Source: UBA6016 sp041915365
Lineage (GTDB): Bacteria; Campylobacterota; Campylobacteria; Campylobacterales; UBA6016
DNA length: 64,000 bases
Assembly (NCBI GenBank): GCA_041915365.1
Contig: JAYSBP010000006.1
Coordinates: forward strand, 62,001 to 126,000
Reading direction: 5' to 3'
Positions 1 to 8,941 of this stretch are shown one piece after another; position 1 is the stretch's first letter, and every line of letters starts with the position of its first letter. The notes beneath the pieces were generated by a model, which had not been told where the DNA came from, ran no database searches, and saw only the letters and a list, made by a program, of their open reading frames with translations. A program made the translations under genes and the position numbers.

Positions 1-636
1 TCAATCTTTGCGGAAAATATTGCGCTTTATCCTTTTGCAGTCGGCGTGGTATTTGCTGTTGCCCAAAAAATGGTTCTAAATTTTTACGCTATTTACTTCG
101 GCGTTGGCGAGCAAAACAAAAAAGGCTACATAACGGGCAATATATCGATAGCTCTCGCCATTTTGGCTGTTGCTAAGAGCTTATTTTTGTGGGGACCGAT
201 GGCGATTGCAGGGGCGTGGATTTTTAGCTTTGCTCTAAGGCTGATTTATGACAATAGTTTTATCCTCAAAAAAGCTCCTCCGATACTATCAGTCTTGCTT
301 CTTGGGTGGTTTTGGTTTTTTGTGGGGGCTGTGTTTGTGGCGTTGTCCGGTATTTTGGAAAGCACGACTTTGTATATTGCCGGCGTTCACTCTTTTGGGG
401 CTGGATTTATCGGTACTATGATGATTGGCTTTGCGAGCAGGGTTTCACTGGGGCATTCCAATAACAAGATAGAGGCCGACAAGGTAACTATGGTGCTATT
501 TGGATTGTTTGAACTTGTGGTTGTGGTAAGACTATTTGGGGTTTTAGAACCGTCGCTTGCTATTGCTGCTGGATTTTTGTGGAGCGTGGTATTTGGTATA
601 TGGTTTTATAGATATTTTCCGATGATAAGTAAGTAA
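1..636 (+). CDS. nnrS: NnrS family membrane protein, C-terminal part
   Basis: The reading frame is open from the left edge, so the true start is outside the window; about 211 codons are visible. The protein is very hydrophobic with about six membrane segments. Near the C-terminus (around nt 425-460) it has FASRVSLGHS, which fits the T-R-V-[AS]-L-G-H signature of NnrS proteins, haem/copper-containing membrane proteins linked to nitric oxide stress and denitrification. It ends 22 bases before the 3' end of a tRNA gene on the other strand. Function in this organism is inferred from the family only. Confidence 0.75.
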   Translation, partial: SIFAENIALYPFAVGVVFAVAQKMVLNFYAIYFGVGEQNKKGYITGNISIALAILAVAKSLFLWGPMAIAGAWIFSFALRLIYDNSFILKKAPPILSVLLLGWFWFFVGAVFVALSGILESTTLYIAGVHSFGAGFIGTMMIGFASRVSLGHSNNKIEADKVTMVLFGLFELVVVVRLFGVLEPSLAIAAGFLWSVVFGIWFYRYFPMISK

Positions 637-658
637 AAATTGATTTATAAAAAACGGG

Positions 659-735
659 TGGTGGGTTCTAGAGGACTCGAACCTCTGACCAACCGGTTAT
701 GAGCCGGTTGCTCTAACCAACTGAGCTAAGAACCC
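659..735 (-). tRNA. tRNA-Met (CAU), elongator type
   Basis: Read on the minus strand this folds as a complete cloverleaf: acceptor GGGTTCT pairs with AGAACCC, the D arm has GCTCAGTTGGTTAGAGC, the anticodon stem ACCGG/CCGGT closes the loop CTCATAA (anticodon CAT), and the T arm holds TTCGAGT. Discriminator A and CCA are encoded. A fully paired G1-C72 end and an anticodon stem without three consecutive G-C pairs argue against initiator tRNA. A lysidine-modified tRNA-Ile(CAU) cannot be fully excluded, but the body resembles elongator tRNA-Met. Confidence 0.93.
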
Positions 736-751
736 GTTTTGAAGAGCTTTT

Positions 752-1870
752 CTACCGCTTTCGCTTCGAAAATGAGACGGAATTATACAAAAAATTAAAT
801 CTAAAAGCAAGTAGATTTTCTAAAATTCCAAAAAGAACCATAAAAGTAACGAAGCTAGTGCCACCGTAGCTATACATCGGAAGCGGTATTCCAACGACTG
901 GCGCAAGCCCTATTGTCATGGCGATATTGACTGATGAATAGACAAATATAAGCACCCCTATCCCGCTCGCAAACACCATCCCAAATGGGTCATTTCTGAA
1001 TTTTTGCCGTATGCCCAAGACATGAAGTGTCAGAAGTGCATAGGTAAATATGAGGACTAACGCCCCAAAAAATCCAAACCTCTCGACGTGATATGCAAAG
1101 ATAAAGTCGGTTGTGGCGATAGGGAGAAACTTGAGCTGAACCTGTGTCGCATCTTCTTTGTCTTTGCCCAAAAAGCCGCCGGAGCCTATGGCGATTATCG
1201 ATTGTTGGACGTGATAGCTTGGTTTTTCGGCAACAAAGTCTTCTATTCTTTGTTTTTGGTAGTCTTTTAGACCTACCTCGTACAAAAGTGTCGATGCCGC
1301 CAAAAAGCCTGCTATCAAAACAGCCCATATTTTCCACTGTACGCCGACTAGAAACAATACCCCAAAGCCAAGCATCAATACAACGCTCGCACTTCCAAGG
1401 TCCGGCTCTATCGCTATCAAGAAAAACGGTAAAAATATATACATTGATATTTTCAAAAATGATTTGAGGTCATATCCATCTTCTGGCGGTGGATTTTTTT
1501 GGATTATGTAGGCGAGCATCAGCAGTAGCGCCGGCTTGATGATTTCGGACGGTTGTATCGTCATGGTGGTAAACGGTATTTCAAGCCATCTTTTGGCTCC
1601 AAGGATGGAGACTCCAAAAAACTTCACAGAGACTAGAAGCATTATGTCAACCCAGTATATTATTGGGATGAGCCACGTCAGTTTTCTTATCGGAATGATA
1701 GAAAAAGCGAGAAATATCCCTGTGCCTATGATGATATAGGCGACCTCTTTTGCCGCAAGAGAGCTATTGACCTCGCTGATTAGGTAGAGCGATGACAGCG
1801 CTATGGGAAAAATAATGAGAGGTATGAAAAAGTCAAAATGGGTGATTATCCGTCTGTCTATCTGTATCAT
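752..1870 (-). CDS. rodA: Rod shape-determining peptidoglycan polymerase RodA
   Basis: A SEDS-family (FtsW/RodA/SpoVE) polytopic membrane protein of 372 aa with about ten membrane segments; RodA polymerises lipid II glycan strands for side-wall growth together with a class B PBP. Visible family features are IQPSEIIKPALL around residue 105, the periplasmic segment LPIATTDFIF that holds the conserved catalytic-region aspartate, and a C-terminal PLPMYSYGGTSF motif. I start at the ATG giving MIQIDRRI because it matches the usual family N-terminus; an upstream TTG at 1888 would add six residues. It runs divergently from the pseudouridine synthase gene with under 40 bp between them. Confidence 0.93.
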   Translation of the reverse strand: MIQIDRRIITHFDFFIPLIIFPIALSSLYLISEVNSSLAAKEVAYIIIGTGIFLAFSIIPIRKLTWLIPIIYWVDIMLLVSVKFFGVSILGAKRWLEIPFTTMTIQPSEIIKPALLLMLAYIIQKNPPPEDGYDLKSFLKISMYIFLPFFLIAIEPDLGSASVVLMLGFGVLFLVGVQWKIWAVLIAGFLAASTLLYEVGLKDYQKQRIEDFVAEKPSYHVQQSIIAIGSGGFLGKDKEDATQVQLKFLPIATTDFIFAYHVERFGFFGALVLIFTYALLTLHVLGIRQKFRNDPFGMVFASGIGVLIFVYSSVNIAMTIGLAPVVGIPLPMYSYGGTSFVTFMVLFGILENLLAFRFNFLYNSVSFSKRKR

Positions 1871-1907
1871 TGCGCCGATTTTAGCCAATTTTGCCTAATA
1901 TACACGA

Positions 1908-2891
1908 ATGAAAACCCCAATCCTAAAAACCCTACAAGTAGAGTCAAAAGAGCGTCTTGATGCTATTTTGGCGACGGAGCTCCAAATATCCAGAAGAGAG
2001 GCGAAGCAAATCGTAGAAGAGGGCTTTTGCGCCGTTGGCAAAAGAGTTGTCAAAAAAGCCTCATACGAGTCTTGCATCGGCGATACGATAGAGATATTCG
2101 AATATGAAGATTTTTTCAAAAAAATAGTTGTTGAGTCTACGCTTATTCCAAAAATTATTTTTGAGGACGACTCCATAATCGTTCTATCAAAACCATCCGG
2201 ACTCACGGTGCATGAAGGAAGCGGCACGAAAGAGTCTACTCTCGTCGACTGGCTAAAGCAAAGCGGCTATCAGCTTGCGCCGTCAGATGACAAAGAAAGA
2301 GACGGAATAGTGCACAGACTTGATCGTGAGACATCAGGACTGATGGTTGTCGCCAAGACAAAAGAAGCGGCAGACGGACTAAAAGCTCAATTTAAAGACA
2401 AAAGTGCAGGCAGATATTACGTTGCCGTCATAGATCAACCTCTAAAAGAAGATATGGTTGTTGAGGCTAAGATAGCCAGAAACCCAAAAAACCGTATCAA
2501 AATGTCCGTACAAAAAGAGGGGAGAGAGGCAAAGAGCGCATTCAAAAAAATAGCTCTCTCGGATAATCAAAAATCAGAACTCATAGCCGCAAAGCTTTTT
2601 ACCGGCAGGACACATCAGATAAGAGCCCATCTAGCCCATATCGGACGACATATCATGGGTGACGCTTTATACGGTTTTAAAAGCCAAAATGCTAAGATTG
2701 AAGCTAGCAGGGTGATGCTTCATGCGGCAGTTTTATATTTTTATCATCCAACAACAAAAGAAAAAGTTAGCTTTTTCGACTCTGCACCGAGCGATTTTAT
2801 CACCCTTTTTGACAGACTTTTTACCAAGGAGAATAGCGATGAGATATTGGGGCAAAGCTTTATCTGCTCTCTTTTTGACCCTTCTTGTTAG
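1908..2891 (+). CDS. RluA/RluD-family 23S rRNA pseudouridine synthase
   Basis: Converts specific uridines in structured RNA, probably 23S rRNA, to pseudouridine. The 327-aa protein has an N-terminal S4 RNA-binding domain (about residues 12-65, ISRREAKQIVEEG) and a catalytic domain with HRLDRETSG at 136-144, in which D139 is the expected catalytic aspartate; FTGRTHQIRAHL follows near 230. Whether it is the RluC or RluD type cannot be decided from sequence alone. The last 50 bases overlap the start of the downstream lipoprotein gene, which suggests coupled translation. Confidence 0.9.
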   Translation: MKTPILKTLQVESKERLDAILATELQISRREAKQIVEEGFCAVGKRVVKKASYESCIGDTIEIFEYEDFFKKIVVESTLIPKIIFEDDSIIVLSKPSGLTVHEGSGTKESTLVDWLKQSGYQLAPSDDKERDGIVHRLDRETSGLMVVAKTKEAADGLKAQFKDKSAGRYYVAVIDQPLKEDMVVEAKIARNPKNRIKMSVQKEGREAKSAFKKIALSDNQKSELIAAKLFTGRTHQIRAHLAHIGRHIMGDALYGFKSQNAKIEASRVMLHAAVLYFYHPTTKEKVSFFDSAPSDFITLFDRLFTKENSDEILGQSFICSLFDPSC

Positions 2892-4077
2892 CGGTTGTAC
2901 GAATAAAGATTCACTGCTAGACAGACCAAAAATAGACCCAAACCTTCCAAAGCCAACCAATGTAAGGACAATGAGCGATAGAAGCTCTGTGGCGTTTGAG
3001 TGGGAGTATACGGCAAATCCGTCGATAGATGGATATAGAATTTATAGAGGCACTGAAAACGGTGGTTCAGAGCTGATAGCTACCGTCAAAGACAGATTTA
3101 CGTCACACTATGCCGACGGCGGTCTAAAGGCCGACACAAGCTACTCTTATAGGTTTTCATCGGTTACAAAAGACGGCATTGAATCTGACGCTACAACGGT
3201 GGTTAGCGTAAAAACGGCTCCAGTATTAGAGCCAATAAGCTTTATAGCTGCAATCAACAGCCTCCCAGAGCGTGCAAAAATCATTTGGAGACCTCATGTA
3301 AGTCCAGATGTAGTTGAGTATGTAATTCAAAAAAGCGGCGAAAATGATAAAAACTGGGATGATATTGCAAAAGTATCGCCTAGATTGATGGCTGAGTATA
3401 TAGACACAAAAGTGCAAAGCGGTAAGACCTACAGCTACAGGGTGATAGCAAAAACGTTCGACGGCTCATATTCAAAACCTAGCGAGATAGTTACGGTAAC
3501 TACAAAGAAACTCCCTCTTGCTGCTACTTCTATGTTTGCTACAAAAGACCTACCAAAACAGATAGCGGTAAGCTGGGAAGCACCGGAGCAAAAAGAGTTT
3601 GAAAAGTTTAATCTATACAAAGCTGAAAAGCCAGATTCAAAATATGAAGTCGTGTATAGTGGCGTTGAGAAAAAGTTTTTGGATAAGATAGACGCTGACG
3701 GTGAAGTAAGATATTACAAAGTTTCGGTAATCGATAAAGATGGACTCGAGAGTCCTTTTGACGTGTCGGCTACAGGCGTAACTAGACCAAAACCGCTGAC
3801 GCCTTCATTTACCCTTGCGACAATCAAAGAAAATAGAGTTCATCTAGCTTGGACAACGAATGATAAAGAGACCGTAACGTTTAAGATAACAAAAAAATGG
3901 GGCAGTTTTTTAAATAAACAAAACATAACGTTTACGGATATTAAGGGCTTTAACTTTGAAGACAAAGACGTTGACCTTGGGCAAAAATATCAGTACTACA
4001 TAGAGGCCGTGGATAGAGACGGTATCGTTAGTAAGCCGAGCGACGAGGTAGAGCTTTTCGTTCCAAAGGGGCTTTAA
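2839..4077 (+). CDS. Fibronectin type III repeat lipoprotein, FlpA-like
   Basis: A 412-aa outer-envelope lipoprotein. The start at 2839 is chosen because AAGGAG lies eight bases upstream and the result is a clean signal peptide with lipobox LVSGC (Cys20); longer starts read through the upstream gene. The mature part is four tandem fibronectin-III-like domains (about 38-125, 130-222, 225-315, 320-410) with recurring SYSYR/KYQYY strands. The position after a pseudouridine synthase and before trmB-ftsE-ftsX matches C. jejuni flpA (Cj1279c) as I recall it, where the product binds host fibronectin. Residues 150-153 read WRPH. In this autotroph an envelope role is more likely than host adhesion. 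Confidence 0.85.
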   Translation: MRYWGKALSALFLTLLVSGCTNKDSLLDRPKIDPNLPKPTNVRTMSDRSSVAFEWEYTANPSIDGYRIYRGTENGGSELIATVKDRFTSHYADGGLKADTSYSYRFSSVTKDGIESDATTVVSVKTAPVLEPISFIAAINSLPERAKIIWRPHVSPDVVEYVIQKSGENDKNWDDIAKVSPRLMAEYIDTKVQSGKTYSYRVIAKTFDGSYSKPSEIVTVTTKKLPLAATSMFATKDLPKQIAVSWEAPEQKEFEKFNLYKAEKPDSKYEVVYSGVEKKFLDKIDADGEVRYYKVSVIDKDGLESPFDVSATGVTRPKPLTPSFTLATIKENRVHLAWTTNDKETVTFKITKKWGSFLNKQNITFTDIKGFNFEDKDVDLGQKYQYYIEAVDRDGIVSKPSDEVELFVPKGL

Positions 4078-5244
4078 TTGCCTCACGCTTTTGTAGATAG
4101 TATCAAAGAGGATATTTGCCCCTCTCAAGTTGGGAGCATGAAGCTAGTAGATTTTTTTGAGTCTAGGCGGTACTCTTTGGCCTTTGTTGAGCTTGACGGT
4201 TTTAGTTTCGCACTGTCGGTTCGCAAAAAAGGTGATGCCTATCTTGTAAAACCTGACAAAAACACAAGACCATCCGACCTTAATACCACAAAAAGTGCAA
4301 TATCCGCTTTTTGTGGCGCTTTTTGTGGCAATATAATATCCTCGAATCTTGAGCAAAAAAAGATAAAACCAAAATCCGACAAACTCCTTGATCCTCTTTA
4401 TTTTTGCTCACATCCTGAGTTTTTCGATAGCGATGTCGCCGTTGAGGTAGGATTTGGTAGCGGCAGGCATTTGTTGTACCGTGCAAAAGAAGAGCCAAAC
4501 AAAAAGTTCATAGGTATTGAGATATACAAGCCCTCTATCGAACAGGTGCGCAGAAGATGTGAATTGGATGGGTTAGAAAACGTATACTTGGTTGACTTTG
4601 ATGCAAGGCTTTTGATAGAGACGATGAAGGCCGATTCACTTAGCGAGGTGTATGTCCACTTTCCAGTCCCTTGGCCAGATAGTCCCACTAGACGGGTGAT
4701 GTCTGAGAAGTTTCTGAGGAGTTGCTCTGCGGCGCTAAAAGATGGCGGTTTTGTGGAACTCAGAAGCGATGATAGGGATTATTTTGAGTATTCGTTTTGT
4801 GAGGCGATGAGCTTGCCAAAATCAAAAGTGGACGTCAAAAAAAACGAGCCTGCCGAAATAGTCAGCAAATATGAAGACAGGTGGCTTCGCAAAGGTAAAG
4901 ATATTTTTGAGATGCGAATTTATCCGCAAAAAAGCGATTTGTCGCAAAAAAAGGTAGCTGATTTTTCATTTGACGGGCGCATTGACACTGAAATTCTAAA
5001 AAATCTACCTAAAGAGGCTATGATAACGGATGGGATTTTGGTAAGTTTTGATGACTTGCTTTTTTCAAAAAGCGGTAATTTTGCCCTCAAGGTTACGTTT
5101 GGCGACATGGCAAGACCTGATAGCAGGTATATCGTATCGAATGGCGATACGGTTTCTTACTATCCTTTTGCCCCGCTTTGCGTCGAAGGTAGCACGGCTG
5201 CGCATAAAATCATAAAAGAGTTTTTGTATGGAAAAAATAGTTAA
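4078..5244 (+). CDS. trmB: tRNA (guanine-N7-)-methyltransferase TrmB, long form
   Basis: Makes m7G46 in tRNA variable loops from S-adenosylmethionine. At 388 aa it is far longer than the usual 210-240 aa: the methyltransferase core lies at about 118-285, with the SAM loop EVGFGSGR at 123-130, GIEIYKPS near 146 and HFPVPWPDSPTRR near 194, flanked by a roughly 115-residue N-terminal and 100-residue C-terminal extension. Such a long form is what I remember for Campylobacter. The start is a TTG directly abutting the previous stop codon. The last 17 bases overlap ftsE. Confidence 0.9.
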   Translation: MPHAFVDSIKEDICPSQVGSMKLVDFFESRRYSLAFVELDGFSFALSVRKKGDAYLVKPDKNTRPSDLNTTKSAISAFCGAFCGNIISSNLEQKKIKPKSDKLLDPLYFCSHPEFFDSDVAVEVGFGSGRHLLYRAKEEPNKKFIGIEIYKPSIEQVRRRCELDGLENVYLVDFDARLLIETMKADSLSEVYVHFPVPWPDSPTRRVMSEKFLRSCSAALKDGGFVELRSDDRDYFEYSFCEAMSLPKSKVDVKKNEPAEIVSKYEDRWLRKGKDIFEMRIYPQKSDLSQKKVADFSFDGRIDTEILKNLPKEAMITDGILVSFDDLLFSKSGNFALKVTFGDMARPDSRYIVSNGDTVSYYPFAPLCVEGSTAAHKIIKEFLYGKNS

Positions 5245-5896
5245 CGCGCAAAATTTGACACTCGGCTACAAAAAACAAGAGCCCGTGATACGAAACGGTA
5301 ATTTCTCTATAGGAAAAGGGGAGTTCGTATTTTTGACAGGTCCAAGCGGTAGCGGTAAGACTACGCTTATCAAATCTCTTTATGGCGGAGTAAGGCCTAG
5401 AAGCGGGGCATTGGAGGTTGCTAATATCAATATGCTCAAGGCGGGTAGCGGCAAGCTAACAGGACTTAGGCGAAAGATGGGTCTTGTATTTCAAGACTAT
5501 AAGTTGATAGAAGAGTGGAATATCAAAAAAAATGTGATGCTTCCACTAATCATAGCTGGATATGGCGCCGATGTATGCGAGCAACAAACGTCAAAACTGT
5601 TAAGTCATGTCAAACTAACGCATAAGGCTGAAGATTATCCAGATGAGCTCTCTGGCGGTGAACAGCAAAGAGCGGCGGTAGCTAGAGCGCTTGTCCACAG
5701 CCCGCTAATAATAGTCGCAGATGAACCTACCGGAAATCTAGATGAGTATTCATCGGAGGTTGTTATGGAGCTTTTGAAAACTGCACACTCTTGCGGTATA
5801 ACGGTACTTATAGCTACTCACCATATACCTAGTCGCTTCGAGCTTCCGTACAAAACCCTTCATATCGAAAACGGAACCATCCATGAAATATCTTAA
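5228..5896 (+). CDS. ftsE: Cell division ATP-binding protein FtsE
   Basis: ABC ATPase of 222 aa that pairs with FtsX to drive septal peptidoglycan hydrolase activation. Walker A GPSGSGKT is at 38-45, the Q-loop FQDYKL near 88, the ABC signature LSGGEQQR at 141-148 and Walker B IIVADEPTGNLD at 161-172, followed by a switch histidine in IATHH. The length is normal for FtsE. It overlaps trmB upstream by 17 bases and ftsX downstream by 14 bases, so the three are surely co-translated. Confidence 0.95.
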   Translation: MEKIVNAQNLTLGYKKQEPVIRNGNFSIGKGEFVFLTGPSGSGKTTLIKSLYGGVRPRSGALEVANINMLKAGSGKLTGLRRKMGLVFQDYKLIEEWNIKKNVMLPLIIAGYGADVCEQQTSKLLSHVKLTHKAEDYPDELSGGEQQRAAVARALVHSPLIIVADEPTGNLDEYSSEVVMELLKTAHSCGITVLIATHHIPSRFELPYKTLHIENGTIHEIS

Positions 5897-6695
5897 AAGC
5901 CATATAACACTCATATTCTCTCTTGTTGCATTGCTATTTAGCTATCAGTTGTATGTAACGATAGGTGAGCTTACCGTCTCGTATGAAAAGAAATTGGCGA
6001 ACGAATATTCGATAGTTGCCGTATCGTCCCAAAAGATAGAGGAAAAAAGCTTTAAAAAAAGCTCATATCTTGTGGCTAGTGCCGAAGAGATAGATGCTAA
6101 GCCGTTCTTTGCCGGTTTTAGCAATGACCTTGCCCCTGAGGTATACCAACAGCTACAGACATCTCTACCGTCTTTTTATCGGATAAAGCTAAACACGTAT
6201 CCATCAAAAGAAGAACTAAAATCAGTAACGCAATCCATCAAGTCACTGCACGGGATTTTGAAAGTTGAGAGCTTTGCAAGGACTCAAAACTCCATTTCAA
6301 ACCTTTTGGAGGCATTTAAGTCCGGTGTAGTCGTATATCTAGCGATAGTTTTCGTATTTAATATTTTGCTGTTTGTGAAGTTTATGGAAGTGTGGAGGTT
6401 TGAGCACATATCCAGAATGCAGATAATGGCGATATTCGGTGCTCCCGTGTGGATGAGAAGTGTGGTGCTAATAAAAATGGCCATTATAGATTCATTCTTT
6501 GCAGTTGCGATTACCGTCGGGGCATTTTATTTCTTATCGGTATCGCCAGATACCGCCGTATATCTGAAGAGCATAGGGCTTGACGGAAATATATATTTTA
6601 ATATACAAGAGAGCATATTGCACCTTGGTGGGCTATCTCTTGGGGTGTCACTATTTGCCGTCTCTATGATAGCTTTTAGAAGGCTTGATAGTTGA
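5883..6695 (+). CDS. ftsX: Cell division protein FtsX
   Basis: Membrane partner of FtsE, 270 aa. One membrane segment lies at about residues 7-25, followed by an extracytoplasmic domain of about 115 residues, then three segments around 145-165, 190-215 and 245-265: the FtsX topology. The large periplasmic loop is where amidase activators dock. It overlaps ftsE at its start, and its TGA lies within the TTGA start of the LytM-domain gene downstream. Sequence identity to characterised FtsX is visibly low, as usual for this family; the call rests on topology and neighbourhood. Confidence 0.88.
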   Translation: MKYLKSHITLIFSLVALLFSYQLYVTIGELTVSYEKKLANEYSIVAVSSQKIEEKSFKKSSYLVASAEEIDAKPFFAGFSNDLAPEVYQQLQTSLPSFYRIKLNTYPSKEELKSVTQSIKSLHGILKVESFARTQNSISNLLEAFKSGVVVYLAIVFVFNILLFVKFMEVWRFEHISRMQIMAIFGAPVWMRSVVLIKMAIIDSFFAVAITVGAFYFLSVSPDTAVYLKSIGLDGNIYFNIQESILHLGGLSLGVSLFAVSMIAFRRLDS

Positions 6696-7951
6696 GACTA
6701 GCTCTTTTTTTGGCATCGGCCTGCATAGGGGCTTTTGCCGCTCCGGCATCCACGGTGGCTATCGACAAGGACATCAAAAAAACACAGTCTCAGATAGCCC
6801 AAAAAGGTAAAGAGTATAGCAAGCTTTCAAGCTCGATAGATGAAGCCGCAAAGGACATCATAGAAGAGCAAAACAAGATAAAAAACCTAGATGCGCAGAT
6901 AATTAGTCTGGAGGCAGATGTTGCAAAACTAGGCGTAGAGCATCAACAAAAAACTGTTGAAGTCGGCGGTATAGAAGAGCAAAAAAAGAAGCTCGAAAAT
7001 GAAAAAGCCGAACTTGAAAAAAAACTTGTAGCTATCTTGGCAAAAGACCTCTCCTCTTCTTTGGTGCTTGAGGGGACTCAGCCTTCCGGCGAAGACGACA
7101 TAATCAAAGCGCAACTCTCAAAGACGCTCTCAAAGACTGTCTCTGGATATGTCGCAAAGCTAAAAGCGGAGTATATGGTTCGGCAAAAGATGATAGCCGA
7201 GCTAGAGACGAAAATAAAACACATCAAAACATCAATGAGCGCATTGGAGCAAAAAAAGCTAAAGCTGGCGCAGACAAAAGAGGAGAGGGTTCGCACCATC
7301 GCCAAGATACAAAGACAAGCCGAAAACTACAAAGCTAGACTTGAAAAATTGGCAAAAGAGCAGCAGCAAGCTAGGGCAACTTTGGAGCAACTAAATATCC
7401 TAAAACGTCAAAGGCTTGCCGAGGCGGCTAGGGCAAAGCCAAAGCCTACGCCAAAGACGGCGCAGACGCAAAGACAACCTAGTGACATAAATATAGACAA
7501 CGTGCAATTAAACGATGATGTGAAAATGATGGGTTCATCGTATCAAGCGACCAAATCGGCAAGATATACGGGTCGCAAGGTCCCTGGGCCTCTAGAGGGC
7601 TTCAAAGTCGTAAAGCAATTTGGGCCATATACGGATCCGATATACAAAATCAGAATACATAACGACTCCGTCACTTTGCGTTCAAATTCGCAAGATGTGA
7701 TGGTGAAAAATATCATAGACGGCAAGGTGGTGTTTGCTAAATCTGTCGCAGCTCTTGGCAATGTGGTTATCGTGCAGCACGACGGCAACCTTCACTCAAT
7801 TTATGCGCATCTTACAAAAATAGCCCCGACCGTGCAAGCAGGCAAGAGGATAGAGCAGGGCGCAGTCGTCGGAAGAGTGGATAGGGAGCTTACTTTTGAG
7901 GTAACAAAAGAAGACGTACCGATAAATCCTATGGACGTAATAACGCAGTAA
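6692..7951 (+). CDS. EnvC-like murein hydrolase activator, LytM/M23 domain
   Basis: A 419-aa exported protein: signal peptide (about 1-17, ending AFAA), a long coiled coil (about 25-245, rich in K, E, Q, A), a Pro/Lys linker, then a LytM (peptidase M23) fold from about 300. Expected zinc-site elements are incomplete: the first H-x(3)-D motif is not visible and the terminal H-L-H-F-E motif reads ELTFEV, whereas YAHLTKI is kept. This is the pattern of EnvC, which does not cut peptidoglycan itself but activates amidases under FtsEX control. It starts with TTG overlapping the ftsX stop. C. jejuni has the same gene order as I recall (Cj1275c-Cj1277c). Confidence 0.85.
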   Translation: MRLALFLASACIGAFAAPASTVAIDKDIKKTQSQIAQKGKEYSKLSSSIDEAAKDIIEEQNKIKNLDAQIISLEADVAKLGVEHQQKTVEVGGIEEQKKKLENEKAELEKKLVAILAKDLSSSLVLEGTQPSGEDDIIKAQLSKTLSKTVSGYVAKLKAEYMVRQKMIAELETKIKHIKTSMSALEQKKLKLAQTKEERVRTIAKIQRQAENYKARLEKLAKEQQQARATLEQLNILKRQRLAEAARAKPKPTPKTAQTQRQPSDINIDNVQLNDDVKMMGSSYQATKSARYTGRKVPGPLEGFKVVKQFGPYTDPIYKIRIHNDSVTLRSNSQDVMVKNIIDGKVVFAKSVAALGNVVIVQHDGNLHSIYAHLTKIAPTVQAGKRIEQGAVVGRVDRELTFEVTKEDVPINPMDVITQ

Positions 7952-7952
7952 G

Positions 7953-8438
7953 TTATTTTATATCGTGGAGTTTTAGCACGAACTCTACTTCGCCAGTACC
8001 GATACGGAGCTGTTTTGCTATCTCTTCTATTCCAAATCCGCTTGAAAAAAGCGAGACTATTCTATTCTCATCAAGTCCTGTTGAGCTCGGCGTAACTGAC
8101 GTCAGAGGTTTCATCTTGCTCTCTAGGTCTAGGTATCTCTCCACAAGGCTCTCTTTAAACTCTAGGTTATCTTTTTGAAGTTCGTGGAATTTGTCTATTA
8201 TCACACGACTAACTTCGGAGAACTCCTCTAGTTCACTAGCTGCCATCCCGCTCTCTTTTACTGTAGTCTGTTTTGCTTTTATCTCTTTTTCTAGTCTGTG
8301 TAGATTTTGGTTGATTAGGTCAAAAGTTTTTTCGTAGAGCTTTAGTTTTTTATTGATTGCGCTCTCTCTTATGTATACAAATACAAAAAGGAAAAAAACA
8401 GCGATACTGATGAGCGCTACGAGTATCAAATCCATCAT
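7953..8438 (-). CDS. Membrane-anchored coiled-coil protein, DUF2802-like C-terminus
   Basis: Not characterised. The 161-aa product has one N-terminal membrane segment (about 3-24), a coiled-coil region (about 28-110) and a compact C-terminal helix-turn-helix-like segment (RIVSLFSSGFGIEEIAKQL, near 127-146) that resembles the C-terminus of DUF2802 proteins; it may be a protein-contact module rather than a DNA reader because the protein is membrane-tethered. Its start overlaps the stop of the upstream 168-aa gene (ATGA), so it is third in a - strand operon after mqnP. C. jejuni carries a similar small protein at this position next to ubiA as I recall. Confidence 0.7.
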   Translation of the reverse strand: MMDLILVALISIAVFFLFVFVYIRESAINKKLKLYEKTFDLINQNLHRLEKEIKAKQTTVKESGMAASELEEFSEVSRVIIDKFHELQKDNLEFKESLVERYLDLESKMKPLTSVTPSSTGLDENRIVSLFSSGFGIEEIAKQLRIGTGEVEFVLKLHDIK

Positions 8439-8941
8439 TTAAAAGCCTTATCTCTTGCTATTTCTTCTCTGTCTTTTGAAGCCAAATATCCGTCAAAATC
8501 AGCCTTATCCTGCGGCCACATTTTGACTATTTCGCCGTATTCGCCGTCTATAGCCTTGAAGAAAAACGGTATCTCTCTTTGGCGAAATAGCGGCAAATTT
8601 ATCCTTGCGTAGTATAGCTGACCCTCTTTTAGATTGTCTAGTTTTACTATGTCAAACCACGCAAAATCAAGCTGAGTATTGTGTGCCAATGGGATAAAGG
8701 TATCTGTTTCGCCTTTTACTATTTTTGTTAGCTCATCAACTTTTTTGTGAAGCTCCGCAATTAGCGTTATCGTCATATCATCAGGGGCGTTTTTCCCCTC
8801 TTTTGCCTTCATCTTTTGTATGAAGTCATCCACTGGATTTTTATCTGTTGAACTAAACAGCTCAAACTCTCTTTCAAATTCATTTAGACGTTCATTCACC
8901 TCTTCATAGCTTATGGTCGCAGCCGTCCTTACTAATTTCAT
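8435..8941 (-). CDS. Conserved hypothetical protein next to mqnP
   Basis: A 168-aa soluble protein I do not recognise by function. The N-terminal half is helical and acidic; the middle (about 85-150) contains beta-rich stretches such as GQLYYARINLPLF and EIPFFFKAI that faintly recall a PilZ-like or OB-like fold, but no diagnostic motif is present. There is no signal peptide or membrane segment. ATGA overlaps on both sides (start with mqnP stop, stop with the coiled-coil gene start) place it firmly in a three-gene operon. The same trio beside miaA is conserved in Campylobacter as I recall, so it is a real gene. Confidence 0.72.
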   Translation of the reverse strand: MKLVRTAATISYEEVNERLNEFEREFELFSSTDKNPVDDFIQKMKAKEGKNAPDDMTITLIAELHKKVDELTKIVKGETDTFIPLAHNTQLDFAWFDIVKLDNLKEGQLYYARINLPLFRQREIPFFFKAIDGEYGEIVKMWPQDKADFDGYLASKDREEIARDKAFK

